64,000 bases of DNA. Origin: Holdemanella sp. MSK.7.32 (lineage in GTDB: Bacteria > Bacillota_I > Bacilli_A > Erysipelotrichales > Erysipelotrichaceae). A model generated the notes under the pieces. That model worked only from the letters and a program-made list of their open reading frames with translations. It was not told the origin of the DNA and searched no databases. This document shows, piece by piece, positions 17,246 through 25,600 of this stretch (positions are counted from its first letter, which is position 1; every line of letters starts with the position of its first letter). Location of the stretch: contig NZ_JANFYN010000009.1 in the NCBI RefSeq assembly GCF_024460475.1, positions 1 through 64,000 of the forward strand, read 5' to 3'. The position numbers were made by a program, and so were the translations under genes.

Positions 17246-18013
17246 ATGAGCGAGAAAAGAGAAGGTTACCAATTTGTTGGTTGGTATATAGATAAAGAGT
17301 GTACAAAAAGATTAAATCCAGGTGGTGTTCTTCCTCATTCTGTAACTTTATATGATAAATGGATTCCTATTTGGTATCCCATTGAATATGATGTGGATGG
17401 TGGAGTTATGTCGCGTCGTAATCCGAGATATACATGTATTGAATCAGAAGAATTGTTGTTGTATCCGGCATTTAAGAAGGGTGTTATGTTTGTAGGTTGG
17501 CAGTTGAATGGTGAAATTATAACGAGTGTACCAGCAGGCATTCATGAACCTGTTATATTGACAGCTATTTATAAAGAGTGTCCAGTTGTCCACTTTGAAA
17601 CGTGTGGTGGAGCTAATTATATGGATGTATGTACGGATGAACATGGTTTATTGGGGGATTTAAAGCCGCCAGTTCGAGTTGGATATACCTTTGATGGATG
17701 GTTCTGGGATTGTGATTATCGTTGGCGTTATAACTTGGATGAACCCATTCATGAGTCTTGTACTTTATATGCTCATTGGCAAGTAAGTCAATATAAGATT
17801 GTGTATGATTTAAATGGTGGACTAAGTAGTCGAAGAAATCCAAAGTCATATACGTATTTTTCGGATACGATTCATTTATTGCCGGCTACAAAGCCAGGTT
17901 GTGAATTTGTGGGTTGGTTTGATGAAAGAGGAAATGAGTTGAATGTGATTCGTGAGCATTCAATGGGAAATAAGCATTTAATTGCGCAGTTTAGAAAGAG
18001 GGAATTTGATTAG
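17246..18013 (+). CDS. InlB B-repeat (Listeria-Bacteroides repeat) protein without signal peptide
   Basis: 255 residues made almost only of InlB B-type repeats, each with a GYxFxGW core. The cores are EGYQFVGWYID at residue 6, KGVMFVGWQLNGE, VGYTFDGWFWD and PGCEFVGWFDE, with the YDVDGG and YDLNGG strands between. Such repeats normally sit on secreted, wall-anchored proteins. Here there is no signal peptide, transmembrane anchor or LPXTG, so the product should stay in the cytosol. The first repeat is cut in half at the start codon, as if the gene were the tail of a longer one. AGGTGAT 5 bp upstream supports the ATG at 17246. The MATE gene begins 1 bp after its stop. Confidence 0.8.
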   Translation: MSEKREGYQFVGWYIDKECTKRLNPGGVLPHSVTLYDKWIPIWYPIEYDVDGGVMSRRNPRYTCIESEELLLYPAFKKGVMFVGWQLNGEIITSVPAGIHEPVILTAIYKECPVVHFETCGGANYMDVCTDEHGLLGDLKPPVRVGYTFDGWFWDCDYRWRYNLDEPIHESCTLYAHWQVSQYKIVYDLNGGLSSRRNPKSYTYFSDTIHLLPATKPGCEFVGWFDERGNELNVIREHSMGNKHLIAQFRKREFD

Positions 18014-18014
18014 T

Positions 18015-19391
18015 ATGCAAAATCCATTAGGGTATGAAAAAGAGTCATCATTATTAAAAAAGTTTGCGATACCAAGTATTATCTCAATGCTTGTATCGTC
18101 ACTATACAACATTGTAGATCAAATCTTTATCGGTCAAGGTGTTGGTTTTTTAGGAAATGCTGCAACTAATGTGGCGTTTCCATTAACAACAATTGCGCTT
18201 GCGATTGCATTGTTGATTGGGATTGGTTCAGCAAGTTTATTTAGTTTATATCTAGGTGAAAAGAAGCCAGAACGATCAAGTAGTATTGCTGGGAATAGTA
18301 TTAGTATGTCTTTACTTTGCTCAGTAATCTATGTTGTCTTAGTACTTGTATTTCTTGAACCACTATTAAAATCGTTCGGGGCTACAAGTACAATTATGCC
18401 TTTGGCACTTGAATATACACGAATTACAACTTTGGGTGTTCCGTTTTTGATTACGACAAATGTGATTAGTAACTTGATTCGTGCAGATGGATCACCAAAC
18501 TATTCGATGACATGTATGGTTGCGGGAGCTATTGTGAATACAATATTAGATCCTTTGTTTATTTTTGTATTTCATATGGGTGTCGCTGGAGCTGCCATTG
18601 CCACAGTAGCTGGTCAAGTGATTTCGTTTTTTATTGCCGCCTGGTATATTAAGAGTTTTCAACATATTGAATTTAATAAAAAGAGTTTACGTATTTCTTT
18701 GAAGGATACAAAGGAAATGGCAACCATTGGAATGAGTGCTTCATTAAATCAGATTGCGATTTTGTTTGTGCAAATCGTTTTAAATAACTCATTGACGTAT
18801 TATGGGCAATTTACTAAGTTTGGTAGTGATATTCCTTTAGCTGCTTGTGGCATTGTGATGAAAACCAATGCGATATTATTAGCTATCATCATTGGTATTT
18901 CACAAGGAATGCAGCCAATCATTGGATTTAATTATGGAGCCCAAAAATATGAGCGTGTTAAAAAGACGTTCAAGCTTGCGATCAGTGCAAATTTGGTTGT
19001 TTCATTTATTGGCTGGGCTTTATTTCAATTCTGCACAAGTACTGTATTATCTATATTTGGATCAGGGGATGCGAACTATTTTGAATTTGCGACAATGTTT
19101 ATGCGAATCTATCTAATGCTAGTATGTATTGATGGAGTACAGATGTTATCGTCTAGCTTCTTTGCATCTATTAAAAAAGCATATTTAGGAATGTTTTTGT
19201 CTATGACAAGACAGGTGTTGTTCTTGATTCCACTTGTTTTGATCTTGCCTAAATTTTTTGGATTGAATGGAATCTTATACGCGGCTCCCATTGCGGATTT
19301 TGTCGCTTTCGTAGTTTCTGTTATTTGTATTTTAGCTGAATTCAAGAAGTTAAATGAATTAGAAAAAAGGATAAAAGTAAACTCTCTATAA
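18015..19391 (+). CDS. MATE-family multidrug/cation antiporter
   Basis: A 458-residue protein with twelve hydrophobic spans in two similar halves. The N-terminal segment FAIPSIISMLVSSLYNIVDQIFIGQ is typical of the MepA/DinF-like MATE branch, as are TNVISNLIRADGSPNYSM and the mid-protein GISQGMQPIIGFNYGAQ. These proteins export drugs or metabolites using Na+ or H+. The ATG at 18015 follows AGAGGGA; upstream in-frame starts lie inside the InlB-repeat gene. Its expression probably depends on the attenuator-like leader at 17.1-17.2 kb. The TAA stop lies in the loop of its terminator. Confidence 0.9.
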   Translation: MQNPLGYEKESSLLKKFAIPSIISMLVSSLYNIVDQIFIGQGVGFLGNAATNVAFPLTTIALAIALLIGIGSASLFSLYLGEKKPERSSSIAGNSISMSLLCSVIYVVLVLVFLEPLLKSFGATSTIMPLALEYTRITTLGVPFLITTNVISNLIRADGSPNYSMTCMVAGAIVNTILDPLFIFVFHMGVAGAAIATVAGQVISFFIAAWYIKSFQHIEFNKKSLRISLKDTKEMATIGMSASLNQIAILFVQIVLNNSLTYYGQFTKFGSDIPLAACGIVMKTNAILLAIIIGISQGMQPIIGFNYGAQKYERVKKTFKLAISANLVVSFIGWALFQFCTSTVLSIFGSGDANYFEFATMFMRIYLMLVCIDGVQMLSSSFFASIKKAYLGMFLSMTRQVLFLIPLVLILPKFFGLNGILYAAPIADFVAFVVSVICILAEFKKLNELEKRIKVNSL

Positions 19392-19407
19392 ATTGGAGAG
19401 TTTTTTT
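19379..19407 (+). terminator. MATE operon terminator
   Basis: AAACTCTC (19379-19386) pairs with GAGAGTTT (19396-19403), then T residues. The TAA stop codon (19389-19391) is in the loop. Confidence 0.85.
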
Positions 19408-19451
19408 CGTGTTGACATTCTTTTGATTCTGTATTTTAAAAGCACGTAGAA

Positions 19452-19480
19452 TTGATTATTACCGATGTTTATGGTAGAAT
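19452..19480 (+). promoter_or_regulatory. Promoter of the DUF3196-like/tig transcript
   Basis: TTGATT (19452-19457), 17-bp spacer, TAGAAT (19475-19480). Confidence 0.6.
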
Positions 19481-19505
19481 ATTAATGTTTCGCATGGAGG
19501 TATAA

Positions 19506-20237
19506 GTGAACGCATATTATCATTCTTTAATCGAAGAAATAAAAAAAGAGATAGATGAAAAAAGTTATGCCCAGGCGTACGAATTGATTTGTCAGGAACT
19601 GAACATGCCTTATGTTCCAGAGGATGCATTGGAGTTATTGGAATATTATAAGTCAGAATGTAAACCTTATTTGGAACAAAAGAGTAAGAGTATGGATTTC
19701 AGCAAGTTACAGGATTATGTTCATGGTACTCTAGAACAAAAAATCTATGCGATTTCTATTTTAGAAAACATGAATTTAAGAATGTGTCATGATGAAGTTC
19801 AGGAATTACTAGATTCAGATTTACCTGATGAATATAAGGGTACATTGATTGAAGCTTTAATGGAGCAGAAAATTGATGATCCGTTTGATTTGATAAAATC
19901 CGGGTTGAACATTACGTTTATACCAAGTGCTATTTTACCTATGGAGCAAGATCAGTCAATCAATGAGGCTAGCTCATTATTCGAAAGTTGGTTTACAAAT
20001 GAGGATCCTACTATGATTCAATTTTGTATGTCACTTTTGATGCAGTTAGTTTTATATGAAAGACCATTCGATCAAGAAGACAAAGATCCTTACCAACTTG
20101 CGAAAGGTATTTGTAGACTTGTGTATGATGCAATGCAGAAATCCGATGAATGGCCTGGTTTTGTCAAAAAACAAGGTCTTGAAAGAATTGAGGATATTGA
20201 GTTATCCATTGAAAAGCGAGGAGAAAACAATGACTAG
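19506..20237 (+). CDS. DUF3196-like helical protein upstream of tig
   Basis: A 243-residue, all-helical, acidic cytosolic protein, probably of the DUF3196 family (TPR-like). I base this on its helix pattern and on its place directly before tig and lon. From memory, Mycoplasma pneumoniae has the same order (MPN330, tig, lon). It starts with GTG at 19506, with GGAGG 5 bp upstream. It overlaps tig by 8 bp. Helical repeats near the N-terminus (YAQAYELICQELNMPYVPED) resemble a TPR unit. A role tied to nascent-chain folding or quality control would fit its neighbours but is inference. Confidence 0.75.
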   Translation: MNAYYHSLIEEIKKEIDEKSYAQAYELICQELNMPYVPEDALELLEYYKSECKPYLEQKSKSMDFSKLQDYVHGTLEQKIYAISILENMNLRMCHDEVQELLDSDLPDEYKGTLIEALMEQKIDDPFDLIKSGLNITFIPSAILPMEQDQSINEASSLFESWFTNEDPTMIQFCMSLLMQLVLYERPFDQEDKDPYQLAKGICRLVYDAMQKSDEWPGFVKKQGLERIEDIELSIEKRGENND

Positions 20238-21507
20238 TACTTGGACTTTGAAAGAAAATTCTACTGGTGAATTAGAAGTAACAGTAGAAGGTGAAGCTTG
20301 GAAAAAAGCACAGAAAAAAGCATTAAACTATGCTAAATCTCACATGAATTTGAAAGGATTCCGTCAAGGACAAATTCCTGATGCTTTAGTTAAAAAACAA
20401 CTTTCTTCAAAAGCATTATATGATATGGCTAGTGAAGAAGTAGCTAATGAAGCATTATCAGAAGGAATCAAAGAACACAACATCGATTTAGTAGCTCGTC
20501 CTACTTTAGATGTTAAAGAAGCTGATGATGAAAAAGCCGTATTAGTATTTACATGTACAGTACTTCCTGAAGTAACTTTAGGTGAATACAAAGGATTAGA
20601 TATCAAAAAAGCGGATGTAGAAGTTACAGAAGAAGATGTTGAAAACGAAGTTAAACGTGTTCAAGATCGTTATGCTGACTGGGTTGTTCGTGAAGATGAC
20701 GATGCTGCTCAATTAGGTGATCAAGTAGTTATCGATTTTGTTGGAACAAAAGATGGTGTAGCATTTGAAGGCGGATCTGGAGAAAACTATCCATTAGAAC
20801 TTGGTTCAGGATCATTCATTCCAGGTTTTGAAGAACAATTAGTTGGAGTTAAGAAAGGTGAAGAAAAAGACGTTGAAGTTACTTTCCCTGAAAACTACCA
20901 AGCAGCTGAACTTGCTGGTCAACCTGCAACTTTCCACTGCACAGTTCACGAAGTAAAATATAAAGATCTTCCTGAATTAAATGATGAATTAATCAAAAAA
21001 TTAAAAATTGAAAATGTTGAAACAATAGATGCTTACAAAGAAAAAGTAAAAACTGATTTAACTGCTCAAAAAGAAAGAGAAGCTGAAGAAAATTTCACAA
21101 ATGAATTGTTAGGAAAAGTTTGTGACAACGCTAATGTTGAAATCCCTGCAGTAATGATCGATGCTGAAGTTGATCGTATGTACAAAGAATTCGAAGGTCG
21201 TATGCAACAATCTGGATTCACTGCTAAACAATTCTTAGAAGCAACTCACCAAACTGAAGAAGCAATCCGTGCTCAAATGAGTCCAGAAGCTGCTGCTCGT
21301 GTTAAAACTCAGTTAGTATTAGAAGCTATCGTTAAAGCTGAAAGCATTGAAGCTAGTGATGAAGATGTAGAAAAAGAATTTACTACAATGTCTGAAATGT
21401 ATAACATGGAAGTAGAAAAAATCAAATCATTGATTTCTCCAGAAAGTATTAAAGCAGATTTAGCAAATCAAAAAGCATTAGACTTCATTAAAACTTCTGT
21501 AAAGTAG
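20230..21507 (+). CDS. tig: Trigger factor (ribosome-associated chaperone and prolyl isomerase)
   Basis: A 425-residue protein with the three trigger-factor domains. The ribosome-binding domain (about 1-115) has the GFRQGQIP signature. The FKBP-type PPIase domain (about 150-240) contains QLGDQVVIDFVGTKDGVAFEG. The long helical C-terminal chaperone arm follows. It binds nascent chains at the ribosome exit. The ATG at 20230 follows GAGGAG. Codon use favours the rapid-expression set (GCT, AAC, TTC), unlike many neighbours. A terminator follows, so lon has its own leader. Confidence 0.96.
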   Translation: MTSTWTLKENSTGELEVTVEGEAWKKAQKKALNYAKSHMNLKGFRQGQIPDALVKKQLSSKALYDMASEEVANEALSEGIKEHNIDLVARPTLDVKEADDEKAVLVFTCTVLPEVTLGEYKGLDIKKADVEVTEEDVENEVKRVQDRYADWVVREDDDAAQLGDQVVIDFVGTKDGVAFEGGSGENYPLELGSGSFIPGFEEQLVGVKKGEEKDVEVTFPENYQAAELAGQPATFHCTVHEVKYKDLPELNDELIKKLKIENVETIDAYKEKVKTDLTAQKEREAEENFTNELLGKVCDNANVEIPAVMIDAEVDRMYKEFEGRMQQSGFTAKQFLEATHQTEEAIRAQMSPEAAARVKTQLVLEAIVKAESIEASDEDVEKEFTTMSEMYNMEVEKIKSLISPESIKADLANQKALDFIKTSVK

Positions 21508-21521
21508 TATAATGTTAAAGA

Positions 21522-21545
21522 AAAAAGACGCTTAGCGTCTTTTTC
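21522..21545 (+). terminator. tig terminator
   Basis: AAAAAGACGC (21522-21531) pairs with GCGTCTTTTT around a 3-nt loop. Confidence 0.8.
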
Positions 21546-21571
21546 CATATTTAATATAAGGAGGTTTTTGT

Positions 21572-23878
21572 ATGGAATTAAATACCTATCCTTTAGTTTG
21601 TACAAGAGGAGTTGTCTTATATCCAAATCAAGAAATTGTGATTGATGTAGGAAGGGATACTTCTGTACATGCTGTTGAAAATGCACAGGATAATTATGAT
21701 AAAAAGATTTGTTTATTTTCTCAAAAAGAACTTGAACAAGAAAATCCTGGAAAAGAAGATATATATCCTGTAGGAACTTTATGTGAAGTTCGTCATATTC
21801 GTCGTTTTGATAACTTTTTACGTGTAAAGTTTCGTGGAATTAAGCGTGTTAAGCTAAACAATTGGATCAATGGAAGCCTAAGTGATTTAGCCGAAGTTGA
21901 AATTCTTGAAAGTGAAAAACAGGACGCTGTTGAAGAAGAAGCTTTGATTCGTATGATCGCAGATGAACTTGATCGTATGCAAGGTCAAGATCGTTTTGTG
22001 ACTAAAGAAATTGTTATGGAAATTTCAAAGGGTATGGGCGGTGAATTCTTAAGTGATAAAGCTGTTCAAGGATTGCCTTTGGATATTGAAAGAAAACAAC
22101 AGTATCTTGAAACATTAGGGGTAAATGATCGTCTAATGATGTTGCTTCAAGATATGGCTAAAGAGAAAAAGATGAGTGAAGTTGAACAACAAATCAACGA
22201 AACTGTCAAAGAAAGAATTGATCAAGGACAAAAAGATTACTATCTTCGTGAAAAGATGAATGTCATTCGTGAAGAATTAGGGGATACAGTTGCCCAAGAT
22301 GAAGATGCAGCTAAGATTCGTAAGCGTTTAGCTGAAAATCCATACCCAGACTACATTAAGAAAAAGGTATCGGATGAAGTGAGTCGTTATGAAATGCTAC
22401 CTATGGCAAGTGGAGAAACAGGTGTCATTAAATCTTATATTGATTGGTTAATGGATCTTCCTTGGTGGCAAGAAACGAAGGACAATGAAGATTTAAATGA
22501 AGCTGAAGCTATTTTAAACGCAGATCACTATGGTCTAGAAAAAGTAAAAGAACGTATTCTAGAGTATTTGGCTGTTAAACAAATGACAAATTCATTGAAT
22601 GCACCAATTATTTGTTTGGTAGGTCCTCCAGGAGTTGGTAAAACGTCTTTGGCAAAAAGTGTTGCGAGAGCTTTAGATCGTAAATTTGTGAAAATGTCAC
22701 TTGGTGGTGTTCGCGATGAAGCAGAGATTCGTGGTCACAGAAGAACATATTTAGGAGCTTTACCTGGTCGTATCATTCAAGGTATGAAAAAGGCAGGCGT
22801 TACGAATCCTGTGTTCTTGATTGATGAAATTGATAAAATGGCAAGTGATTATAAGGGAGATCCATCAAGTGCAATGCTTGAAGTATTGGATCCTGAACAA
22901 AATTCAGTATTCTCAGATCACTATATTGAAGAGCCTTATGACTTATCAAAAGTGTTGTTTATCGCGACGGCAAACTATTTAGAAAATATTCCACCTGCAT
23001 TAAGAGATCGTTTGGAAATTATCGAATTATCAAGCTATACAGATGCAGAAAAGGTTCATATTGCAAAGGATCACTTAGTTCCTAAACAAATAGAATTAAA
23101 TGGTTTAAAAGCGTCTCAGTTAAAAATTGATGATGATATGTTACTATATTTAATTCGTTACTATACTCGTGAAGCTGGAGTTCGTTCTTTAGAGCGTACA
23201 ATTGCGACAATTTGCCGTAAAACAGTACTTGCTATCTTAAAAAACAACAAACGTAGCATTAAATTGACTAAAAAATTAATTCATGAGTGGTTGGGTAATG
23301 AAAAAGTTGATTATGGTAAAAAAGAAAAGAAAGATCAAGTTGGAACTGTAACAGGACTTGCCTATACAAGTTTTGGTGGGGATATCCTTCAAATCGAGGC
23401 AACTCGCTTTACAGGTAAAGGAAGACTTGTTCTTACTGGACAATTAGGTGATGTCATGAAGGAAAGTGCTAGTATTGCGCTAGACTACGTTCGTACGCAT
23501 GCAAATGAATTCAAAATTGATCCTAAATTGTTTGAAGAAAATGATGTACATATTCACGTACCAGAAGGTGCGGTTCCTAAAGATGGACCGAGTGCTGGTG
23601 TTACAATGACAACGGCATTGGTATCTTGTTTCTCTAATATTCCAGTTAAGGCGAATTTAGCTATGACTGGTGAAGTTACACTTAGAGGAAATGTTCTTCC
23701 TATTGGTGGATTGAAAGAGAAATCATTGGCAGCACATCGTTCTGGAATTGATACGATCTTGATTCCAAAAGAAAATGTAAAAGACTTAGATGATGTTCCT
23801 CAAGAAGTAAAAGATGCAGTTACTTTTATTCCTTGTTCAAATGTATCTCAAGTGTTACATAACGCATTGGTAAAATAG
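21572..23878 (+). CDS. lon: ATP-dependent protease Lon (LonA type)
   Basis: A 768-residue LonA protease: N-terminal substrate domain, AAA+ module with Walker A GPPGVGKTS near residue 355 and Walker B VFLIDEIDK, then the Ser-Lys protease domain. That domain has PKDGPSAGVTMT (catalytic serine) and GGLKEKSLAAHR (catalytic lysine). It degrades misfolded and regulatory proteins in the cytosol. AGGAGG precedes the ATG. engB starts 1 bp after its stop, so the two are co-transcribed, as in many Firmicutes. Confidence 0.97.
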   Translation: MELNTYPLVCTRGVVLYPNQEIVIDVGRDTSVHAVENAQDNYDKKICLFSQKELEQENPGKEDIYPVGTLCEVRHIRRFDNFLRVKFRGIKRVKLNNWINGSLSDLAEVEILESEKQDAVEEEALIRMIADELDRMQGQDRFVTKEIVMEISKGMGGEFLSDKAVQGLPLDIERKQQYLETLGVNDRLMMLLQDMAKEKKMSEVEQQINETVKERIDQGQKDYYLREKMNVIREELGDTVAQDEDAAKIRKRLAENPYPDYIKKKVSDEVSRYEMLPMASGETGVIKSYIDWLMDLPWWQETKDNEDLNEAEAILNADHYGLEKVKERILEYLAVKQMTNSLNAPIICLVGPPGVGKTSLAKSVARALDRKFVKMSLGGVRDEAEIRGHRRTYLGALPGRIIQGMKKAGVTNPVFLIDEIDKMASDYKGDPSSAMLEVLDPEQNSVFSDHYIEEPYDLSKVLFIATANYLENIPPALRDRLEIIELSSYTDAEKVHIAKDHLVPKQIELNGLKASQLKIDDDMLLYLIRYYTREAGVRSLERTIATICRKTVLAILKNNKRSIKLTKKLIHEWLGNEKVDYGKKEKKDQVGTVTGLAYTSFGGDILQIEATRFTGKGRLVLTGQLGDVMKESASIALDYVRTHANEFKIDPKLFEENDVHIHVPEGAVPKDGPSAGVTMTTALVSCFSNIPVKANLAMTGEVTLRGNVLPIGGLKEKSLAAHRSGIDTILIPKENVKDLDDVPQEVKDAVTFIPCSNVSQVLHNALVK

Positions 23879-23879
23879 T

Positions 23880-24464
23880 ATGATCAGTGAATTTGTGATT
23901 AGTGCTGTTGAAAAAGAACAATGGCCAGAATCTGATCTACCAGAAGTTGTAGTCGTTGGACGTAGTAATGTTGGAAAATCAAGCTTTATTAATGCATTGA
24001 CTAATAAGAAAAAACTTGCCTATGTAGGAAATACACCAGGTAAAACACGGTTGATCAATTTCTTTAAGATTGATGATACTTGGATGTTAGTGGATGTTCC
24101 TGGATATGGCTATGCGAAAATGTCTAAACAAATGCTGATCAAGATGGGTAAAATGATGGATACATATTTTAACCAAAGAGAGCAGATTTGTTGTGTTGTA
24201 CAACTTGTTGATGCAAGACATGGCGCAACGCATGATGATTTAGATATGATTGAAATGATTCAAAGTCTTGGAATTCAAATCGTTATTGTAGCTACAAAAG
24301 TTGACAAGATTCCTAAGACAAAACGTGTTCGTGCGTTGAAAGATATTTCTCAACAGCTTCATTTGCCAATGAAGAATATTTTCGGTATCAGTAGTACAGA
24401 AAAAACAGGTTTTGAACCTGTCTTAGAAAGAATCAATGAAATAGTAGAACAGGCTAAAAAATAG
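23880..24464 (+). CDS. engB: Ribosome-assembly GTPase EngB (YsxC)
   Basis: A 194-residue TrmE-Era-type GTPase needed for late 50S assembly. G1 is GRSNVGKSS, G2 lies in NTPGKTR, G3 is DVPGYGYAK and G4 is ATKVDK; the length is normal. It directly follows lon. Its last eight codons and terminator are repeated after the adjacent toxin-antitoxin pair, so the gene end is a target of an insertion event while the reading frame stays intact. Confidence 0.96.
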   Translation: MISEFVISAVEKEQWPESDLPEVVVVGRSNVGKSSFINALTNKKKLAYVGNTPGKTRLINFFKIDDTWMLVDVPGYGYAKMSKQMLIKMGKMMDTYFNQREQICCVVQLVDARHGATHDDLDMIEMIQSLGIQIVIVATKVDKIPKTKRVRALKDISQQLHLPMKNIFGISSTEKTGFEPVLERINEIVEQAKK

Positions 24465-24476
24465 TCTGTTCTTTTA
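24438..24476 (+). repeat. 39-bp direct repeat, left copy (engB 3' end and terminator)
   Basis: 37 of 39 positions match 25196-25234. It covers the last engB codons, its TAG stop and a terminator: AGAACAG (24446-24452) with CTGTTCT (24466-24472) and a short T-tract. It flanks the toxin-antitoxin pair with the right copy. Confidence 0.9.
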
Positions 24477-24496
24477 TTATAATGTATGATAATCGA

Positions 24497-24525
24497 TTGC
24501 GTATGTAAGTACATTGACTTATAAT
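24497..24525 (+). promoter_or_regulatory. Toxin-antitoxin promoter with palindromic operator candidate
   Basis: TTGCGT (24497-24502), 17-bp spacer, TATAAT (24520-24525). Inside the spacer lies the inverted repeat ATGTA-AG-TACAT (24503-24514), a likely site for the ribbon-helix-helix antitoxin (inference). Confidence 0.6.
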
Positions 24526-24548
24526 AAAGAAAAAAAGGAGCTTATTTT

Positions 24549-24854
24549 ATGCCAAAAACATCAAATGTATACGCAAGAATTGAACCAGAAACAAAAGAAC
24601 GAGCAGAAGCAATTTTATCAAAATTAGGAATACCATCTTCTGTCGCAATTAACATGTTTTATAATCAAATTATTTTAAATAATGGATTGCCTTTTGATGT
24701 GAAAATTCCATCAAATAAAATTTTAAATGAAGATGAACTTACAAAAGAGGAATTAGCTAAAGAGATATTTGCTGCTCATGATGAAGTTTTAAAAGGGAAT
24801 ACAATTCCTTTTGATCAGTTTTATGAAACATTGAAAAAGGATCTAAAACTATGA
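24549..24854 (+). CDS. RelB/DinJ-family antitoxin
   Basis: 101 residues. The N-terminal ribbon-helix-helix (VYARIEPETKERAEAILSKLGI, quoted only to show the strand and first helix, residues 6-27) and SSVAINMFYNQII are typical of RelB/DinJ antitoxins. The C-terminal acidic tail would wrap the toxin. AAGGAG lies 10 bp upstream. It overlaps the toxin gene by 4 bp (ATGA), the standard coupling in type II modules. Confidence 0.88.
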   Translation: MPKTSNVYARIEPETKERAEAILSKLGIPSSVAINMFYNQIILNNGLPFDVKIPSNKILNEDELTKEELAKEIFAAHDEVLKGNTIPFDQFYETLKKDLKL

Positions 24855-25195
24855 ATTTTGAAGTAGAAATATCATATAAGGCAAATTTGGATATTCGACA
24901 CATCTATGAGTATTATGTCATGAATAATTTTGATTTGAATTATGTGAAGCACTTAATTAACGGAATTGTTTCACTCATTAAATCTTTAGAATATTTGCCA
25001 GAAAGATATCCAAGATTTGAATTATTAAAAAAAGAAACTAATGTTAGATATGCAATATACAAAAAATATAAAATAATTTATGAAATAATGGATGATAAAG
25101 TTTATATATTAAGAGTTATTCATCATTCGCAAAATATTACTAATAATTTTTTTCTTGCAGAAAATGAAATCCCTTATGTGGTAGAATCTGACTAA
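24851..25195 (+). CDS. RelE/ParE-superfamily toxin
   Basis: A 114-residue protein with the RelE/ParE layout: EISYKANLDIRHIYEYY helices first, SLEYLPERYPRFE in the middle, then the strands VRYAIYKKYKIIYEI and VYILRVIHHSQN. The terminal V-x-x-I-H-H-x-Q segment is typical of the ParE/RelE plasmid-stabilisation group. Whether it cuts mRNA at the ribosome or poisons gyrase cannot be told. It ends 1 bp before the right copy of the 39-bp repeat that flanks the module. Confidence 0.87.
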   Translation: MNFEVEISYKANLDIRHIYEYYVMNNFDLNYVKHLINGIVSLIKSLEYLPERYPRFELLKKETNVRYAIYKKYKIIYEIMDDKVYILRVIHHSQNITNNFFLAENEIPYVVESD

Positions 25196-25234
25196 GAAAT
25201 AGTAGAACAGGCTAAAAAATAATTTGTTCTTTTA
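25196..25234 (+). repeat. 39-bp direct repeat, right copy
   Basis: Copy of 24438-24476 with two mismatches. It still folds into a hairpin (AGAACAG with TTGTTCT, one G-T pair) followed by T residues, so it can serve as the terminator of the toxin-antitoxin operon. Confidence 0.9.
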
Positions 25235-25379
25235 AATTGTCTAAAAGATTTGAGAATGAAATGATTTTGGTGCATGAGTATGTAAAAATGAAACCCTAAA
25301 AAGGAGTGCTGAGCTTATGAAACAAAACCCAACACTCGTATTATGAATTTATTTATGCTTACAATAAGAAATATGTGAA
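25235..25379. other. Non-coding remnant between the repeat and the YitT fragment
   Basis: No intact gene. An AAAGGAG with an ATG at 25318 opens only nine codons before TGA. The following text in shifted frames (FIYAYNKKYV) resembles the membrane-to-cytosol junction of YitT proteins, so this is probably decayed sequence of the same lost gene. Confidence 0.4.
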
Positions 25380-25586
25380 GCATTAAGTGATACATTTGGA
25401 AGTGGCGTTACTCGTGTAGATGCCACGGGTGGTTGTTCAAAAAGGCCTAAATCCATAGTTTATTTTATAGTCAATCGATATCAGGGACACCGCATGAAAG
25501 AACAAGTTCATGAAATCGATTTGGGTGCTTATTTTATTATGAGTGAAGTTGCAGATATTTTTTCAAATAATATGGATAAAGTATAA
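25380..25586 (+). pseudogene. Remnant of a YitT/DUF2179-family gene (C-terminal domain only)
   Basis: 68 codons open from just after a TGA at 25377 to the TAA at 25584, without a start codon at the right place. The translation (GSGVTRVDATGGCSKRP, IVYFIVNRYQGHRMKEQVHE, IDLGAYFIMSEVADIF) follows the DUF2179 cytosolic domain of YitT-family membrane proteins step by step, including the G-V-T-x-x-D-A-x-G-G turn. The membrane part is missing. It lies between the toxin-antitoxin repeat and the convergent nadE gene. Confidence 0.7.
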
Positions 25587-25600
25587 GAAAAGTGGGGGAA

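Noticed and set aside
24438..25234. Transposon with inverted ends around the toxin-antitoxin pair
   Set aside because: The flanking repeats are direct, no transposase is present, and the repeat is explained as the duplicated engB end.
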